DNA of 64,000 nt from CAVPTL01 sp963794415 (lineage in GTDB: Bacteria > Actinomycetota > Thermoleophilia > Gaiellales > JAICJC01): assembly GCA_963794415.1 (NCBI GenBank), contig CAWCDI010000001.1, positions 1,612,001 to 1,676,000 on the forward strand, in the 5' to 3' direction. The notes beneath the pieces were generated by a model. The model saw only the letters and a program-made list of their open reading frames with translations. It was not told the origin of the DNA and did no database searches. The position numbers and the translations under genes were made by a program. This document shows, piece by piece, positions 37,868 to 46,818 of the stretch (position 1 is its first letter; each line of letters starts with the position of its first letter).

Positions 37868-39256
37868 GTTCGGCGACCAGGCATCGCCGGGCCTCGCGCA
37901 GCTGGTGCAGGCGTGCGAGGCCGGGCTCGACCTGCCGTCGATCCTCGCCACGGCGTCCCGCGCAGTCGCCGACGCCATGAACGCCCCGGCCGCGACCGCC
38001 TACACCCTCTCCGAGGACGGCGCCGTGTTCGCGCGGATCTGCGGCGAGGGCCCCGAGCAGCTTCCCGCAGACGAGCACACCGAGCCGTCGGTCACCCCCG
38101 AGGGCACGCGCCTGCCGATGGTGAGCGCCCGGCGGGTGCTTGGCTGCATCGTCGTCTCGCCCGGGCGCCGGCCCGACCTCGCCGCTGCCCGCCTGGCGGC
38201 GGGCGTCGCCGCCCAGGCAGTGGAGGCCGCGCGGATGTGGGAGTCCGGCGCTGCCGGCTCGGGCACCGTCGATCTGCTCACCGGCCTGCCCAACCACCGC
38301 GGCTTCTGGCGAGCGAGCGGCCGCGGGAGCTCGCGCGCGCCAAGCGCACCGGCTCGGTGGTGGCCCTCGGGATCGTGGATATCGACGGCTTCGGATCGCT
38401 CAACGAGGTGCAGGGCCACGCCAGCGGCGACGCGCTCCTTCGCACCGCCGCGCGCTGCTTCGCCGACGGCGTGCGCTCCTACGACAGCGTGTGCCGCCTG
38501 GGGCGCGACGAGTTCGGGCTGGTGCTGCCCGGCATGACCTCATCCGCCGCTGCGACGCTCATGTCGCGCCTCGCTCAGGCATTTGCGACCTCCACCGACG
38601 GCGTCACCGTCTCGGGCGGCGTGGCCGGGTTCCCCGGCGACGGCGCCACCCACGGCGAGCTCCAGCGGCTCGCGACCGGGGCGCTCTACTGGGCCCAGCG
38701 CGGCGGCGGCGGGCGGATCGTCTCCTACGACGCACGCGTCGTGGAGGCGCTCTCGGCCCGTGAGCGCGCCGACCAGCTCGAGCGCGACACCTACGAGCGC
38801 ACCATCCGCGCGCTCGAGGCCACCCACGGCCACTCGTCCACCTCGCGCGCGGTGAGCGAGTACTCGGGCTGGATCGCCTCGGAGATGGGGCTCACACCCG
38901 ACCGCGCCGACCGGCTGCGGCTGGCCGCATTCGTCTACGACTCCACCACTCCCGGCGGTGAGCCGGCCGAGCGAGCGCGGCTCGCGGCCAAGGTTGCCGT
39001 GAACGCGCTCGACGCCGAGGCGGCCGGCTGGCTCCTGGCGGCGCGCCGGGACCGCGACGCGCCCATCGAATCGCGCATCGTGGAGGTCGCTGCAGCCTTC
39101 GTCGAGGCCGGCGGCCACACGGGGTCGGCCGGCGCCGGCCGCGCCCTGGCCGAGCTCTGGGGCGAGGAGAGCTACGACGTGGACGTCGTGCGCGCGCTCG
39201 AGAGCCTCCTCGCCGACCGCGTAGCCGAGTCGGTGCTGGTGGACGACCCCGTCTAG
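37857..39256 (+). CDS. GAF-GGDEF protein with a degenerate HD-GYP-like C-terminal domain
   Basis: About 466 residues. A GAF-like N-terminal part (VADAMNAPAATAYTLSEDGA) is followed by a diguanylate-cyclase domain (LLTGLPNHRGFW, VDIDGFGSLNEVQG, RLGRDEFGLVLPG). The catalytic GGDEF is written GRDEF, so activity is doubtful. The last 150 residues resemble an HD-GYP fold (SGWIASEMGLTPDRADRLRLAAFVYD), but the HD pair is YD and the GYP motif is missing. It therefore probably binds but does not hydrolyse. One frame break lies near 38312. It is translationally coupled to the upstream kinase. Confidence 0.8.
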
Positions 39257-40188
39257 CTCTTGGGCTTGCGCCGCTGCGTGCGGTGGCGCGCGGCGATCGC
39301 GGCCTCGGGCCGCGGCGTGGGCACATGCCCGGTCGCCTCGATCGGCGATGCCTTGCGCGGCGGTGGCGGCGCCTTCGAGAGGCGCCGGCTGAACAGGAAC
39401 AGGAACGACGCGGCGCCGACGATGATGCACACCAGCGCGACCCACACGTTCAGGCGCTGGCCGAAGAAGATGTCTGCGGTGTCGGTTCGCAGCGTCTCGA
39501 TGTAGAGCCGGCCGAACGCGTAGAGCACCACGTAGAGCGCGAAGATGGTGCCGTAGGGGACGCGGTTCCAGTAACGCCTGATGAAGCGCCAAAGGATGAA
39601 GAACACCAGCAGGTCCCAGACCGACTCGTAGAGGAACGTGGGCACGAACGTGTGCGCGCCGCCGGTGATGTTGTACGGGAACGCCGGGTTGTCGATCTTC
39701 ACTGCCCACGGCTTGCTGCTGGGCCCGCCGTAGAGCTCCTGGTTGAAGTAGTTGCCCCAGCGGCCCAGCGCCTGGGCGAGGATCAGCCCCGGCGCGACGC
39801 AGTCGGCGACCCGCCAGAACGGCATGTGGGCCCGCCGGCACGCCGATGATCATGCCGGCCATGCCGCCGAGCACGGCGCCCCAGATGCCCAGGCCGCCCT
39901 GCCAGATCTGCGGGATCTGCTGAGTAGTGGCCGGGCGAGAAGGCGCCCCAGTCCGTGACGACGTGGTAGAGCCGGGCGCCGATCAGGCCCGAACGGGCAC
40001 CGTCCACACCGCGATGGTGTAGACCTGCTCGGGATCCATGCCGCGGCGGCGGAACTCGCGCCGCGCGATCCATCCGGCAAGCAGCACGCGCGAGCGCCAG
40101 GATGAGCCCGTACCAGCGGGGCTGGAGGCCGCCGAGGCGAAAGAGGTAGGGGTCGCCGGGGCTGGGGATGGTGAGCAGCAATTTCACG
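39253..40188 (-). CDS. lgt: Prolipoprotein diacylglyceryl transferase
   Basis: Integral-membrane enzyme that attaches diacylglycerol to lipobox cysteines. It is recognised from GARLYHVVTDWGAFSPGHY (essential His region), the Lgt signature GRWGNYFNQELYGGPS and PTFLYESVWDLLVFF. The C-terminal cytoplasmic tail is basic and Pro-rich (KAPPPPRKAS, RTQRRKPKS). About 311 residues from GTG 40188. Single-base breaks lie near 40085, 39993, 39925 and 39838. Its stop shares CTAG with the convergent GGDEF gene. The lipoprotein at 100-519 and probably others are substrates. Confidence 0.92.
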
Positions 40189-40296
40189 CGCACCCAGGTT
40201 ATCGGCATCGACGGCCGTCGGCGCCAGCGCGCCGTTTCGGTGTCAGGCCTGTCACACGCCCGTTGCCGATCAAGGTCGTGCCGAAACCGGCCGATA

Positions 40297-40312
40297 CATC
40301 CCTGGATTTTCC
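40297..40312 (+). promoter_or_regulatory. Upstream element shared with the Flp pilin gene
   Basis: CATCCCTGGATTTTCC differs at only two positions from CATCCCGCGATTTTCC at 46792-46807, in front of the Flp pilin. Both follow a CGGCCGAT sequence. The two genes belong to the same pilus system, so a common promoter or operator is possible. Confidence 0.35.
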
Positions 40313-40362
40313 AATTTCTCCCGGAAGGCGGCTCGGCCCTGGCAGGTAGCAAGCCCGCACAT

Positions 40363-41091
40363 GTGTTCACCGTGTTCTCGACCAAGGGCGGCTCGGGCCG
40401 CACCGTGGTCGCCACCAACCTGGCGGTCAGCTTCGCCCTCGCCGGGAAGCGCACGCTGCTCATCGACCTCGACCTGCACTCCGGGGACGATGCCCTCATG
40501 CTGGGGCTGACGCCGAGCTGGACGGTGCTCGACCTGCTGCAGTCACCCGGCGAGATGGACGCCGAGCAGCTGGCCGGGTTCGTGATGCACCACAGCTCGG
40601 GCCTCGACCTGCTGCCCGCTCCGCGGCGGCCCGACGAGGAGGAGCTCGTCCGCATCGAGCGGCTCGCCGACGTGCTCGCGATCGCGCGCCGGTCATACGA
40701 CGCCGTGGTGATCGACACGTCGTCGCAGTTCTCCCCGGCGACGCTCCTTGCGATCGACCACACCGACACGCTGCTCCTGGTGTGCGCATCGGACGTGGCC
40801 ACGCTGAAGAGCCTCAAGCTCGCCCTCGAGACGCTCGAGCAGCTCGAGCTGAGCCACATCGCCGTGCGCATCGTCATGAACCGGTCGGGCGCGAAGGTGG
40901 GCCTCGAGAACCGCGAGGTGGAGGAGATCCTGCGGCGCGAGATCGACTTCACCCTGCCCTCCGACCGTGCCGTGCCGGTCTCGGTCAACCGCTTCTCGCC
41001 GGTTGTGCTCGACAGCCCGCGGTCGCGCGCCGCGCGATCGCTGCACGAGATCGCGCGCTCGCTGCAGGCGGCCACCTGGTCACAGCGCTAG
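40363..41091 (+). CDS. CpaE/TadZ-like ATPase of a Tad pilus system
   Basis: MinD/ParA-superfamily protein with an atypical P-loop: TVFSTKGGSGRTVVATNLAV keeps the signature lysine but has Arg in place of the canonical Walker lysine, as in TadZ/CpaE proteins. Further motifs: LIDLDLHSGDDALMLGL, YDAVVIDTSSQFSPATLLA and RIVMNRSGAKVGL. CpaE proteins localise the pilus assembly machine at the membrane. About 242 residues from GTG 40363. The frame is open upstream and a longer start is possible. Isolated from tadABC genes, but a Flp pilin and a TadG-like gene are within 6 kb. Confidence 0.78.
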   Translation: MFTVFSTKGGSGRTVVATNLAVSFALAGKRTLLIDLDLHSGDDALMLGLTPSWTVLDLLQSPGEMDAEQLAGFVMHHSSGLDLLPAPRRPDEEELVRIERLADVLAIARRSYDAVVIDTSSQFSPATLLAIDHTDTLLLVCASDVATLKSLKLALETLEQLELSHIAVRIVMNRSGAKVGLENREVEEILRREIDFTLPSDRAVPVSVNRFSPVVLDSPRSRAARSLHEIARSLQAATWSQR

Positions 41092-41107
41092 CGGCGTGTC
41101 ACCCGAA

Positions 41108-41141
41108 CGGGCGATGCCCGTATCCCCCAAAAGAGGGATAC
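41108..41141 (+). repeat. Two adjacent small hairpins
   Basis: CGGGC-GAT-GCCCG (41108-41120) runs into GTATCCC, an 8-base A-rich loop, and GGGATAC (41120-41141). They lie between the CpaE-like gene and the HD-GYP gene. They may form a weak terminator or a structured leader. There is no T-run. Confidence 0.4.
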
Positions 41142-41169
41142 GCGTTCCCCGGGGCGAATCTTCACTCGC

Positions 41170-42358
41170 ATGTCACCAAGCTCTGATCTCGACCCGGCGG
41201 GAGCGCGTCCGGTCGCCTCAATCGATGCCGGCCATCTCGAGTCCGCCCTGGAAGTGGTCGAGGTGGTGCAGTCGCTCTCACTGCTCGAGGACATCCCCGA
41301 GATGCTCGCGTCGCTCGCGCGCAACCTGACCGAGATCCTGGACGCCGACGCGTGCCTCGTCTCGGTCTACGACGCAGGGCGCCGCACCATCAGAAACACC
41401 GCAGGCTACGCCCGCCCGCCCCACTCCTGGCAGACGACCCCCACCGAGCACGCGCTGGACGACTACCCGCGGACAGCCGAGGTGCTGGACGCCGGCCGGC
41501 CCTACACCTGCCGGCTCGGCTCCGACCCGGATCCGAGCGAGGCCCGGTGGCTGGTGGAGCGCGGCTACCGCGTCGCTCCTGATGCTGCCGCTGCCGGTCG
41601 AGGACGAGGCCTTCGCGCTGGTCGAGGTGTTCGACCACGCCGCGCGCGAGTTCGGCGACTCGGAGATTCGCCTGAGCGAGGCCCTCGCCCTGGAGGCCGG
41701 CAAGATGGTGGTGCGGGCGCGGATGCAGGAGCACCTCGAGGAGGCCTACATCGCCACCCTCGGAACGCTCGCCGCCGCGCTCGAGGCCAAGGACGCCTAC
41801 ACCAACGACCATGCGAGCCAGATCGCCGAGCTCGCCGCGTCGGTCTGCGCGCAGCTTCGGATCCCCGCCGCGAAGACGCGCATGATCCGGCTGGGAGCGC
41901 TCCTGCACGACATCGGCAAGATCGGCGTGCCCGAGGCGATCCTGCACAAGGACGGCCCGCTGGACGCCGACGAGTGGATCGTGATGCAGGAGCATCCGCG
42001 CATCGGCGCGCGCATCCTGGAGCCCGTCCCGTACTTCGCCGACCTCGTGCCCCTCGTCGCCTCGAGCCACGAGCGCTACGACGGCGAGGGCTACCCCGAC
42101 CGCCTGGCCGGCGACGCCATCCCGCTGGGCTCGCGCGTGATCGCCGTGTGCGACGCGTTTCACGCCATGACCGAGGACCGGGTGTACCGCAAGGCCATGC
42201 CTGTGGAGGAGGCGCTGCGCGAGATCGTGCGCTGCTCGGGTACCCAGTTCGACCCCGCCTGCGTCGATGCTATGGTGGCCGTCGTGCGCGCCAAGGGACT
42301 CCCCCGCTTCTCCCGCGACCGCCTGGTGCGGATCGCCAACCACCCGGCAGGCTTCTAG
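41170..42358 (+). CDS. GAF-HD-GYP c-di-GMP phosphodiesterase
   Basis: About 396 residues. The GAF-like N-terminal half (DIPEMLASLARNLTEILDAD, VSVYDAGRRTIRN) precedes a complete HD-GYP domain: NDHASQIAELAASVC, LGALLHDIGKIGVPEAIL, MQEHPRIGARIL, SSHERYDGEGYPDRLAGD and AVCDAFHAMTEDRVYR. All metal-binding residues are present, unlike the degenerate domain at 38770-39240, so cleavage of c-di-GMP is likely. One insertion lies near 41573 in the GAF region. The stop directly abuts the RidA ATG. Confidence 0.9.
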
Positions 42359-42757
42359 ATGAACCGGGCCGGCGAGAACCCCCTCGAGTTCAGCCGCGGC
42401 TACGACTACGCCCAGACCATCGTGGCCGAGGGCGCCATGGTGTACGTGTCGGGCCAGGGCGGGTTCGGCGCCGACGGCAGCGTCGTCGATCACGAGAGCT
42501 TCGAGGCCCAGCTGCGCCAGGCCTACGCCAACATCGAGACGCTGCTCTCGGCCAACGGCGCATCGCTCGCCACGATCGTGAAGATGACGGTCTACCTGGC
42601 GCGCGCCTCCGACTACGACGCGTTCAAGCGCGTGCGCGCCGAGGTGTTCACCGCCCCCTACCCCGCCTCGACCGCGGTGGTTGCCGGCGGGTTCCTGTTC
42701 GAGGGCATGCTGGTCGAGATGGACGCGGTGGCGCGCGTCGGCGAGCCCCGCTCCTAG
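42359..42757 (+). CDS. RidA family protein (enamine/imine deaminase type)
   Basis: A 132-residue intact protein. VSGQGGFGADGSVV, FEAQLRQAYANIETLLSANG and IVKMTVYLARASDYDAFK are typical of the YjgF/RidA family. Members clear reactive enamines released by PLP enzymes such as the threonine deaminase encoded at 15802-17005. The catalytic arginine near the C-terminus is not clearly placed, so a different family function is possible. The gene starts on the base after the HD-GYP stop. Confidence 0.86.
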   Translation: MNRAGENPLEFSRGYDYAQTIVAEGAMVYVSGQGGFGADGSVVDHESFEAQLRQAYANIETLLSANGASLATIVKMTVYLARASDYDAFKRVRAEVFTAPYPASTAVVAGGFLFEGMLVEMDAVARVGEPRS

Positions 42758-42796
42758 CGCCTCAACCGGCGTTTCCCAGGGTCGATCACGTGGGCT

Positions 42797-44056
42797 GTGA
42801 CCCGATGTCCCGCCAGGCTGCGCTGCGAGCGCGGCCAGACCCTCCCGCTGGTTGCGGTCTTCATGATGGTCATCATCGGCCTGGCCGGCATGGTGATCGA
42901 CATCGGCAACGTCGAGCGGGTGCGGGAGTCGATGCAAAACGCCGCGGACGCGGCCGCCACGGGCGGTGCCAGCACGCTCCTCGACTCGCTCCCCTCGAGC
43001 TCATCCACCGCCTTCGCAACGGCCGTGCGGTACGGCATGGGCCCCGACGGCCTGAACCGGGTTGACGGGGTGGATACAGACACCGTGCAGCAGTCGGTCG
43101 ATGTGCACTGTGACACCCAGTACTCGGCCTGCAGCACGAGCACCGGCCCGAACACCGTGACGGTGCACGAGACCGCCAGCGTGCCGACGTTCTTCATGGG
43201 CATGTTCGGGATCGACAACATCGGCGTGAGCGTGGACTCGGAGGCGTGCGCGCCGTGCAGCGAGTCCAAGCACGACATCATGCTGGTGCTCGACCGCACC
43301 GGATCGATGAACGGCGACGCGCGGGCCGCCAACCACCTGCCGAAGATCCAGAACCTGAAGACCGCGCTTCTCAACGGCCTTCTGACGACGCTCGATCCTG
43401 ACGAGGACCGCGTCGGGATGGTGGTGTTCCCGCCGAACACCGCGACGGCCAGCACCTGCGACCCAGGGCCTGACGGAGAGTGGTACCACGATCCGACGCT
43501 CACCTACCTCGCCGAGCCGATGGACGGCGGGTTCGTGGACCGCAACGGCACGCCCAACGAGCAGTCGCCGCTGGTCCGGTCGATCGAGTGCCTGGCACCG
43601 TTCGGCACCACCGACTACGCAGACCCGCTCGCGGCCGCGCAGCGCGAGCTCGACGCCTACGCCCGCCCCGGCGTGCAGAAGGTGATCGTCATGATCTCCG
43701 ACGGCGGGGCGAACCAGCTGGATCGCACCTGGAAGTGCGATACGCCGTTCAAGGGCATCCCGAACTGCAACCTGCCCTGCCAGCTCGGCATCACTGCCGC
43801 GGCAACAGCCCGAAACGACGGCATCGACGTGTACGCCATCGCCTACGGCGACCTCGCCGACGACGAGTGGTGCCAGGGATCGGCCGACTACCAGTACCAG
43901 GACACCAGTCACACGATGACCGGCTACGACGCGATGCAGCAGATCGCAAGCCCCGATGACTACTACGCAGACCCGGATCCCTCGGACCTCAAGTACCTGC
44001 TGCGCCAGGTGTCGGGCGCGATCACCGGCGGAACCGGCTCGCGGCTTACGAAGTGA
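42797..44056 (+). CDS. TadG-like pilus-associated protein with a von Willebrand A domain
   Basis: A 419-residue protein. The N-terminal TadE/TadG signature (ERGQTLPLVAVFMMVIIGLA, with one membrane helix and RVRESMQNAADAAATGGAS) is followed by an extracellular VWA domain. It has MIDAS residues DIMLVLDRTGSMNGDA, VMISDGGANQL and AIAYGDLADDEWC. Several cysteine pairs (CAPC, CNLPC) suggest disulfides outside the cell. TadG proteins accompany Flp pili and affect secretion or adhesion. Start GTG 42797. It converges with the LCP gene, overlapping its stop by 11 bases. Confidence 0.85.
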   Translation: MTRCPARLRCERGQTLPLVAVFMMVIIGLAGMVIDIGNVERVRESMQNAADAAATGGASTLLDSLPSSSSTAFATAVRYGMGPDGLNRVDGVDTDTVQQSVDVHCDTQYSACSTSTGPNTVTVHETASVPTFFMGMFGIDNIGVSVDSEACAPCSESKHDIMLVLDRTGSMNGDARAANHLPKIQNLKTALLNGLLTTLDPDEDRVGMVVFPPNTATASTCDPGPDGEWYHDPTLTYLAEPMDGGFVDRNGTPNEQSPLVRSIECLAPFGTTDYADPLAAAQRELDAYARPGVQKVIVMISDGGANQLDRTWKCDTPFKGIPNCNLPCQLGITAAATARNDGIDVYAIAYGDLADDEWCQGSADYQYQDTSHTMTGYDAMQQIASPDDYYADPDPSDLKYLLRQVSGAITGGTGSRLTK

Positions 44057-46034
44057 CGGGCTTGAGCGACCGCGCGATCGCGATCATCTCGGGGTTCGTC
44101 AGCCCGTCGAGCAGGGTGTTCTGCACCCAGTAGGCGATGCCGGCGTTCACGAAGCCGATCGTCTGGATGTGGGCGCCGTTGAAGAAGAACAGGTAGTGGC
44201 GGCCGTCCAGGTCGCGCGTGGCGTTGGGGTTCTGCAGGATGGGCGCGTCAACGAAGCGTGTCTCCTCCACCCCCCAGTACTCGCCGAACGTGTTCGAGAA
44301 CTTGAACATCGCATACATCGAGTTGTCGCCCTTGCCCGCGGCCGGCAGGTTGTAGGTGCGGATCGGGTCGGGTAGGAGCGGCGAGCACTCGCCCGCCACG
44401 GCGTCGGTGGCGTTGTACGGGCAGAACTCGGAGTTGGCCTGTGACACCGTCGGGTAGAGCGTGCGGAAGTGGACGTGGTGCGCGGCCTGCTGGAAGTAGT
44501 CGCGGTACTCCGTGGTGGGCGTGAGCGTCGCCGGCAGCGTGTCGGTGGTGGTCTTCGTCGTGGTCGCCGGAGGCTGCACGGCGATCGCGCCCTTGTACGA
44601 CTTGCCGAGCACCAGGGCAACCGGCTTCGACACCTTGCTCATGGTCGCGGGCAGCGGCATCACGGTGGCCGACCCGACGATGTGCGCGATGTCGGTCGCG
44701 GCCGCCTTGCCGCCGGCCTTGTAGTACACGACCGACTGCGGGAAGCTGTAGTTGGGGGCATTGCCGCCGGCGTGGGCGAGGTAGCCCCAGCCCTTCAGCT
44801 GCTTGGTGGCCTTCCTGCATCGCCGGTGACGCCGTTTCCGTTCAGGACCGTACACCGTGACGGCAGACGGCGTGACGGCCGGCGTCCACTTCGGCTTCGC
44901 GGGCTTCTTTGGCTTGCCGCCCGGGATGGAGCTCTTCGCGGTGGCGACCAGCCACGGGTGCTTCCAGATGTAGATGGAGTGCTGCAGCGCGGCGGGATCG
45001 ACCGTCTCGGCCGCCGCGCCGTCGGTGCCGGTGTACGGCTGCCACGCCGGCGGCTTGATGCTCGCGACGTGCGAGCGCACCCCGTAGACCGTTGCCACGA
45101 AGGACTGGAGCGTCGAGAGGCCGACCTTCGTCCCGCCGGGGCCGACGATGGTGAGGTTGCCCTTGATGGCGTTGATCAGGTCGTTGATGGCCGGCAGGTC
45201 GGTGATGCTGATGCCGTTGAACCGGGTGGAGGCGCGGTTCTCGAAGGCCTTCAGGAACGTCTGCTGGCGGGCCTCGCGATGGAAGTCCTCGTCGGTGTGG
45301 CGGTAGCGGGAGAAGGCCAGGGCGTCCTTGCCGCTCAGCTGCTGGTAGCCGGGGTTGATGTCGATCTCCGACCAGCCCGAGCTGGGCGCCACGGACGGCG
45401 GGTTGTAGTAGTGCTGGTCCACGTTGATGTAGACGCCGCCGAGGGCGTTCACCAGGTCGCGGAAGCCCTGGAAGTCGACGTTCAGCAGGTAGTTGGGATG
45501 AACGCCCGTCACCTCCTTCACCGCGGCGAGCGCCAGCTTGTCGCCGCCGGTGGAGTACGCGCCGTTGATCTTCCCGGTGCCGTACCCAGGGACCGTCACC
45601 CAGAGGTCGCGGGGGATCGAGAAGAGCGACGCCATGTGGTGCTTGGGATCGATCCGCACCAGCATCAGGGTGTCGGAGAGGCCGTACTGGCCGTCAACCG
45701 TCTTCCCCCGGTGGTCGGAGCCCACCAGCAGCGCCGTGATCGGGGAGCCGGCTTCGGGGATGGTCGGCGCGAGCAACTTGCTGGCGGCCTTGTCGTTCTT
45801 CGAGAGCTTGGTGACCGAGTTGTAGACGTTGTCGAGCTTCCAGGCCGCGTAGCCGCCCACCGCCACCGCGACCAGGAGCACCGCCCCGATCACGCCCGCG
45901 GTGATCTTCAGCCAGCGCGGCCGGCGCTTCCACCAGCCGCCCCGGCTCCTGGTCTTTTTGGGACCGCGCGGCGGCCCGGGTGGCGTGCCGCCGTAGACCA
46001 CCATCTTGGGTTTGGGCGGCACCTCGCTCGCCAC
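44046..46034 (-). CDS. LytR-CpsA-Psr (LCP) family cell-wall ligase with LytR_C domain
   Basis: Membrane-anchored transferase that attaches teichoic-acid-like or other glycopolymers to peptidoglycan. There is a basic cytoplasmic N-terminus and one helix (ITAGVIGAVLLVAVAVGGY). The LCP domain has LLVGSDHR, SDTLMLVRIDP, SIPRDLWV, GVHPNYLLNVDFQGF and DALAFSRYRHTDEDFHREARQQ. A long C-terminal part contains the LytR_C domain. Residues from about 44851 to 44812 read as a basic, unnatural stretch, but the other frame gives VLNGNGVTGDAG, the LytR_C motif. This points to one inserted and one lost base. 662 residues. SD AAGGAG, -10 TATACT at 46088-46083. Confidence 0.88.
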   Translation of the reverse strand: MASEVPPKPKMVVYGGTPPGPPRGPKKTRSRGGWWKRRPRWLKITAGVIGAVLLVAVAVGGYAAWKLDNVYNSVTKLSKNDKAASKLLAPTIPEAGSPITALLVGSDHRGKTVDGQYGLSDTLMLVRIDPKHHMASLFSIPRDLWVTVPGYGTGKINGAYSTGGDKLALAAVKEVTGVHPNYLLNVDFQGFRDLVNALGGVYINVDQHYYNPPSVAPSSGWSEIDINPGYQQLSGKDALAFSRYRHTDEDFHREARQQTFLKAFENRASTRFNGISITDLPAINDLINAIKGNLTIVGPGGTKVGLSTLQSFVATVYGVRSHVASIKPPAWQPYTGTDGAAAETVDPAALQHSIYIWKHPWLVATAKSSIPGGKPKKPAKPKWTPAVTPSAVTVYGPERKRRHRRCRKATKQLKGWGYLAHAGGNAPNYSFPQSVVYYKAGGKAAATDIAHIVGSATVMPLPATMSKVSKPVALVLGKSYKGAIAVQPPATTTKTTTDTLPATLTPTTEYRDYFQQAAHHVHFRTLYPTVSQANSEFCPYNATDAVAGECSPLLPDPIRTYNLPAAGKGDNSMYAMFKFSNTFGEYWGVEETRFVDAPILQNPNATRDLDGRHYLFFFNGAHIQTIGFVNAGIAYWVQNTLLDGLTNPEMIAIARSLKPVTS

Positions 46035-46171
46035 TAGAGCTCCTTGATCAGCCGGTACGACCCGCCAAAACGGGCTCGGATGAGTATACGACGCGGCCCT
46101 TTACGGCACCTTTGAACCCGCACCGCGGCACATCTGGCTCCAATCAGCGGGCGTGCTACAACTCCCTCCCC

Positions 46172-46747
46172 ATGAGTGACCTGCCCCGCCTCGAGATCGT
46201 GATCGTCAGCACCCGCCCCGGGCGCGTCGGCGAGCCGGTGGCGCGGTGGTTCGAGCAGATCGCGGTGGAGCACGCCGGCTTCGACGTGCACGTGGCCGAC
46301 CTGGCCGAGATCGACCTGCCGTTCATGGACGAGCCCAACCACCCGCGCCTGCGCGAGTACACCAAGCCGCACACCATCGCGTGGAGCCGGCGCGTGGACG
46401 CCGCCGATGCCTTCGTCTTCGTCACCCCCGAGTACAACTACGGCATGGCGGCGACGCTCAAGAACGCCATCGACTTCCTGCACGACGAGTGGCGCTACAA
46501 GCCCGTGGGGTTCGTGAGCTATGGCGGCGTCTCGGCCGGCACCCGCGGCGTGCAGATGGCCAAGCAGGTGGTCACCACGCTCGCGATGATGCCCACGCAG
46601 AGCGCCGTCTCGATCCCGTTCGTCCGCGGGTTCCTGGACGACGAGGAGCGGATCGCCGGCAACGAGATCATGAACGCGGCAGCCGGGGCGCTGCTGGACG
46701 AGCTCGTGCAGCTCGAGGGCGCGCTTCGCCCGCTCCGCAGCCGCTGA
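46172..46747 (+). CDS. NADPH-dependent FMN reductase-like flavoprotein
   Basis: A 191-residue flavodoxin-fold protein. The FMN phosphate loop is IVSTRPGRVGEPVARWF. The flavin contact region is FVTPEYNYGMAATLKNAIDF, and the second loop is VSYGGVSAGTRG. It could reduce flavin, quinones or azo compounds. It might supply reduced FMN to the luciferase-like oxidoreductase at 53716, but there is no genetic link to support that. Intact. It is divergent from the LCP gene. Confidence 0.88.
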   Translation: MSDLPRLEIVIVSTRPGRVGEPVARWFEQIAVEHAGFDVHVADLAEIDLPFMDEPNHPRLREYTKPHTIAWSRRVDAADAFVFVTPEYNYGMAATLKNAIDFLHDEWRYKPVGFVSYGGVSAGTRGVQMAKQVVTTLAMMPTQSAVSIPFVRGFLDDEERIAGNEIMNAAAGALLDELVQLEGALRPLRSR

Positions 46748-46791
46748 ACGAGCGTTCATTCCTGACGCGTGCGGCCGATTACGGGTGAGTC

Positions 46792-46807
46792 CATCCCGCG
46801 ATTTTCC
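46792..46807 (+). promoter_or_regulatory. Upstream element shared with the CpaE-like gene
   Basis: CATCCCGCGATTTTCC, 14 of 16 bases identical to 40297-40312. It lies 11 bases before the pilin ATG and partly abuts the GGAG ribosome site. Confidence 0.35.
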
Positions 46808-46818
46808 TGGAGCTCCAC

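Noticed and set aside
43598..43608. Third copy of the GTGCCTGGCAC palindrome
   Set aside because: It lies inside the VWA coding sequence, is shorter and lacks the stop-codon context, so it is treated as chance.
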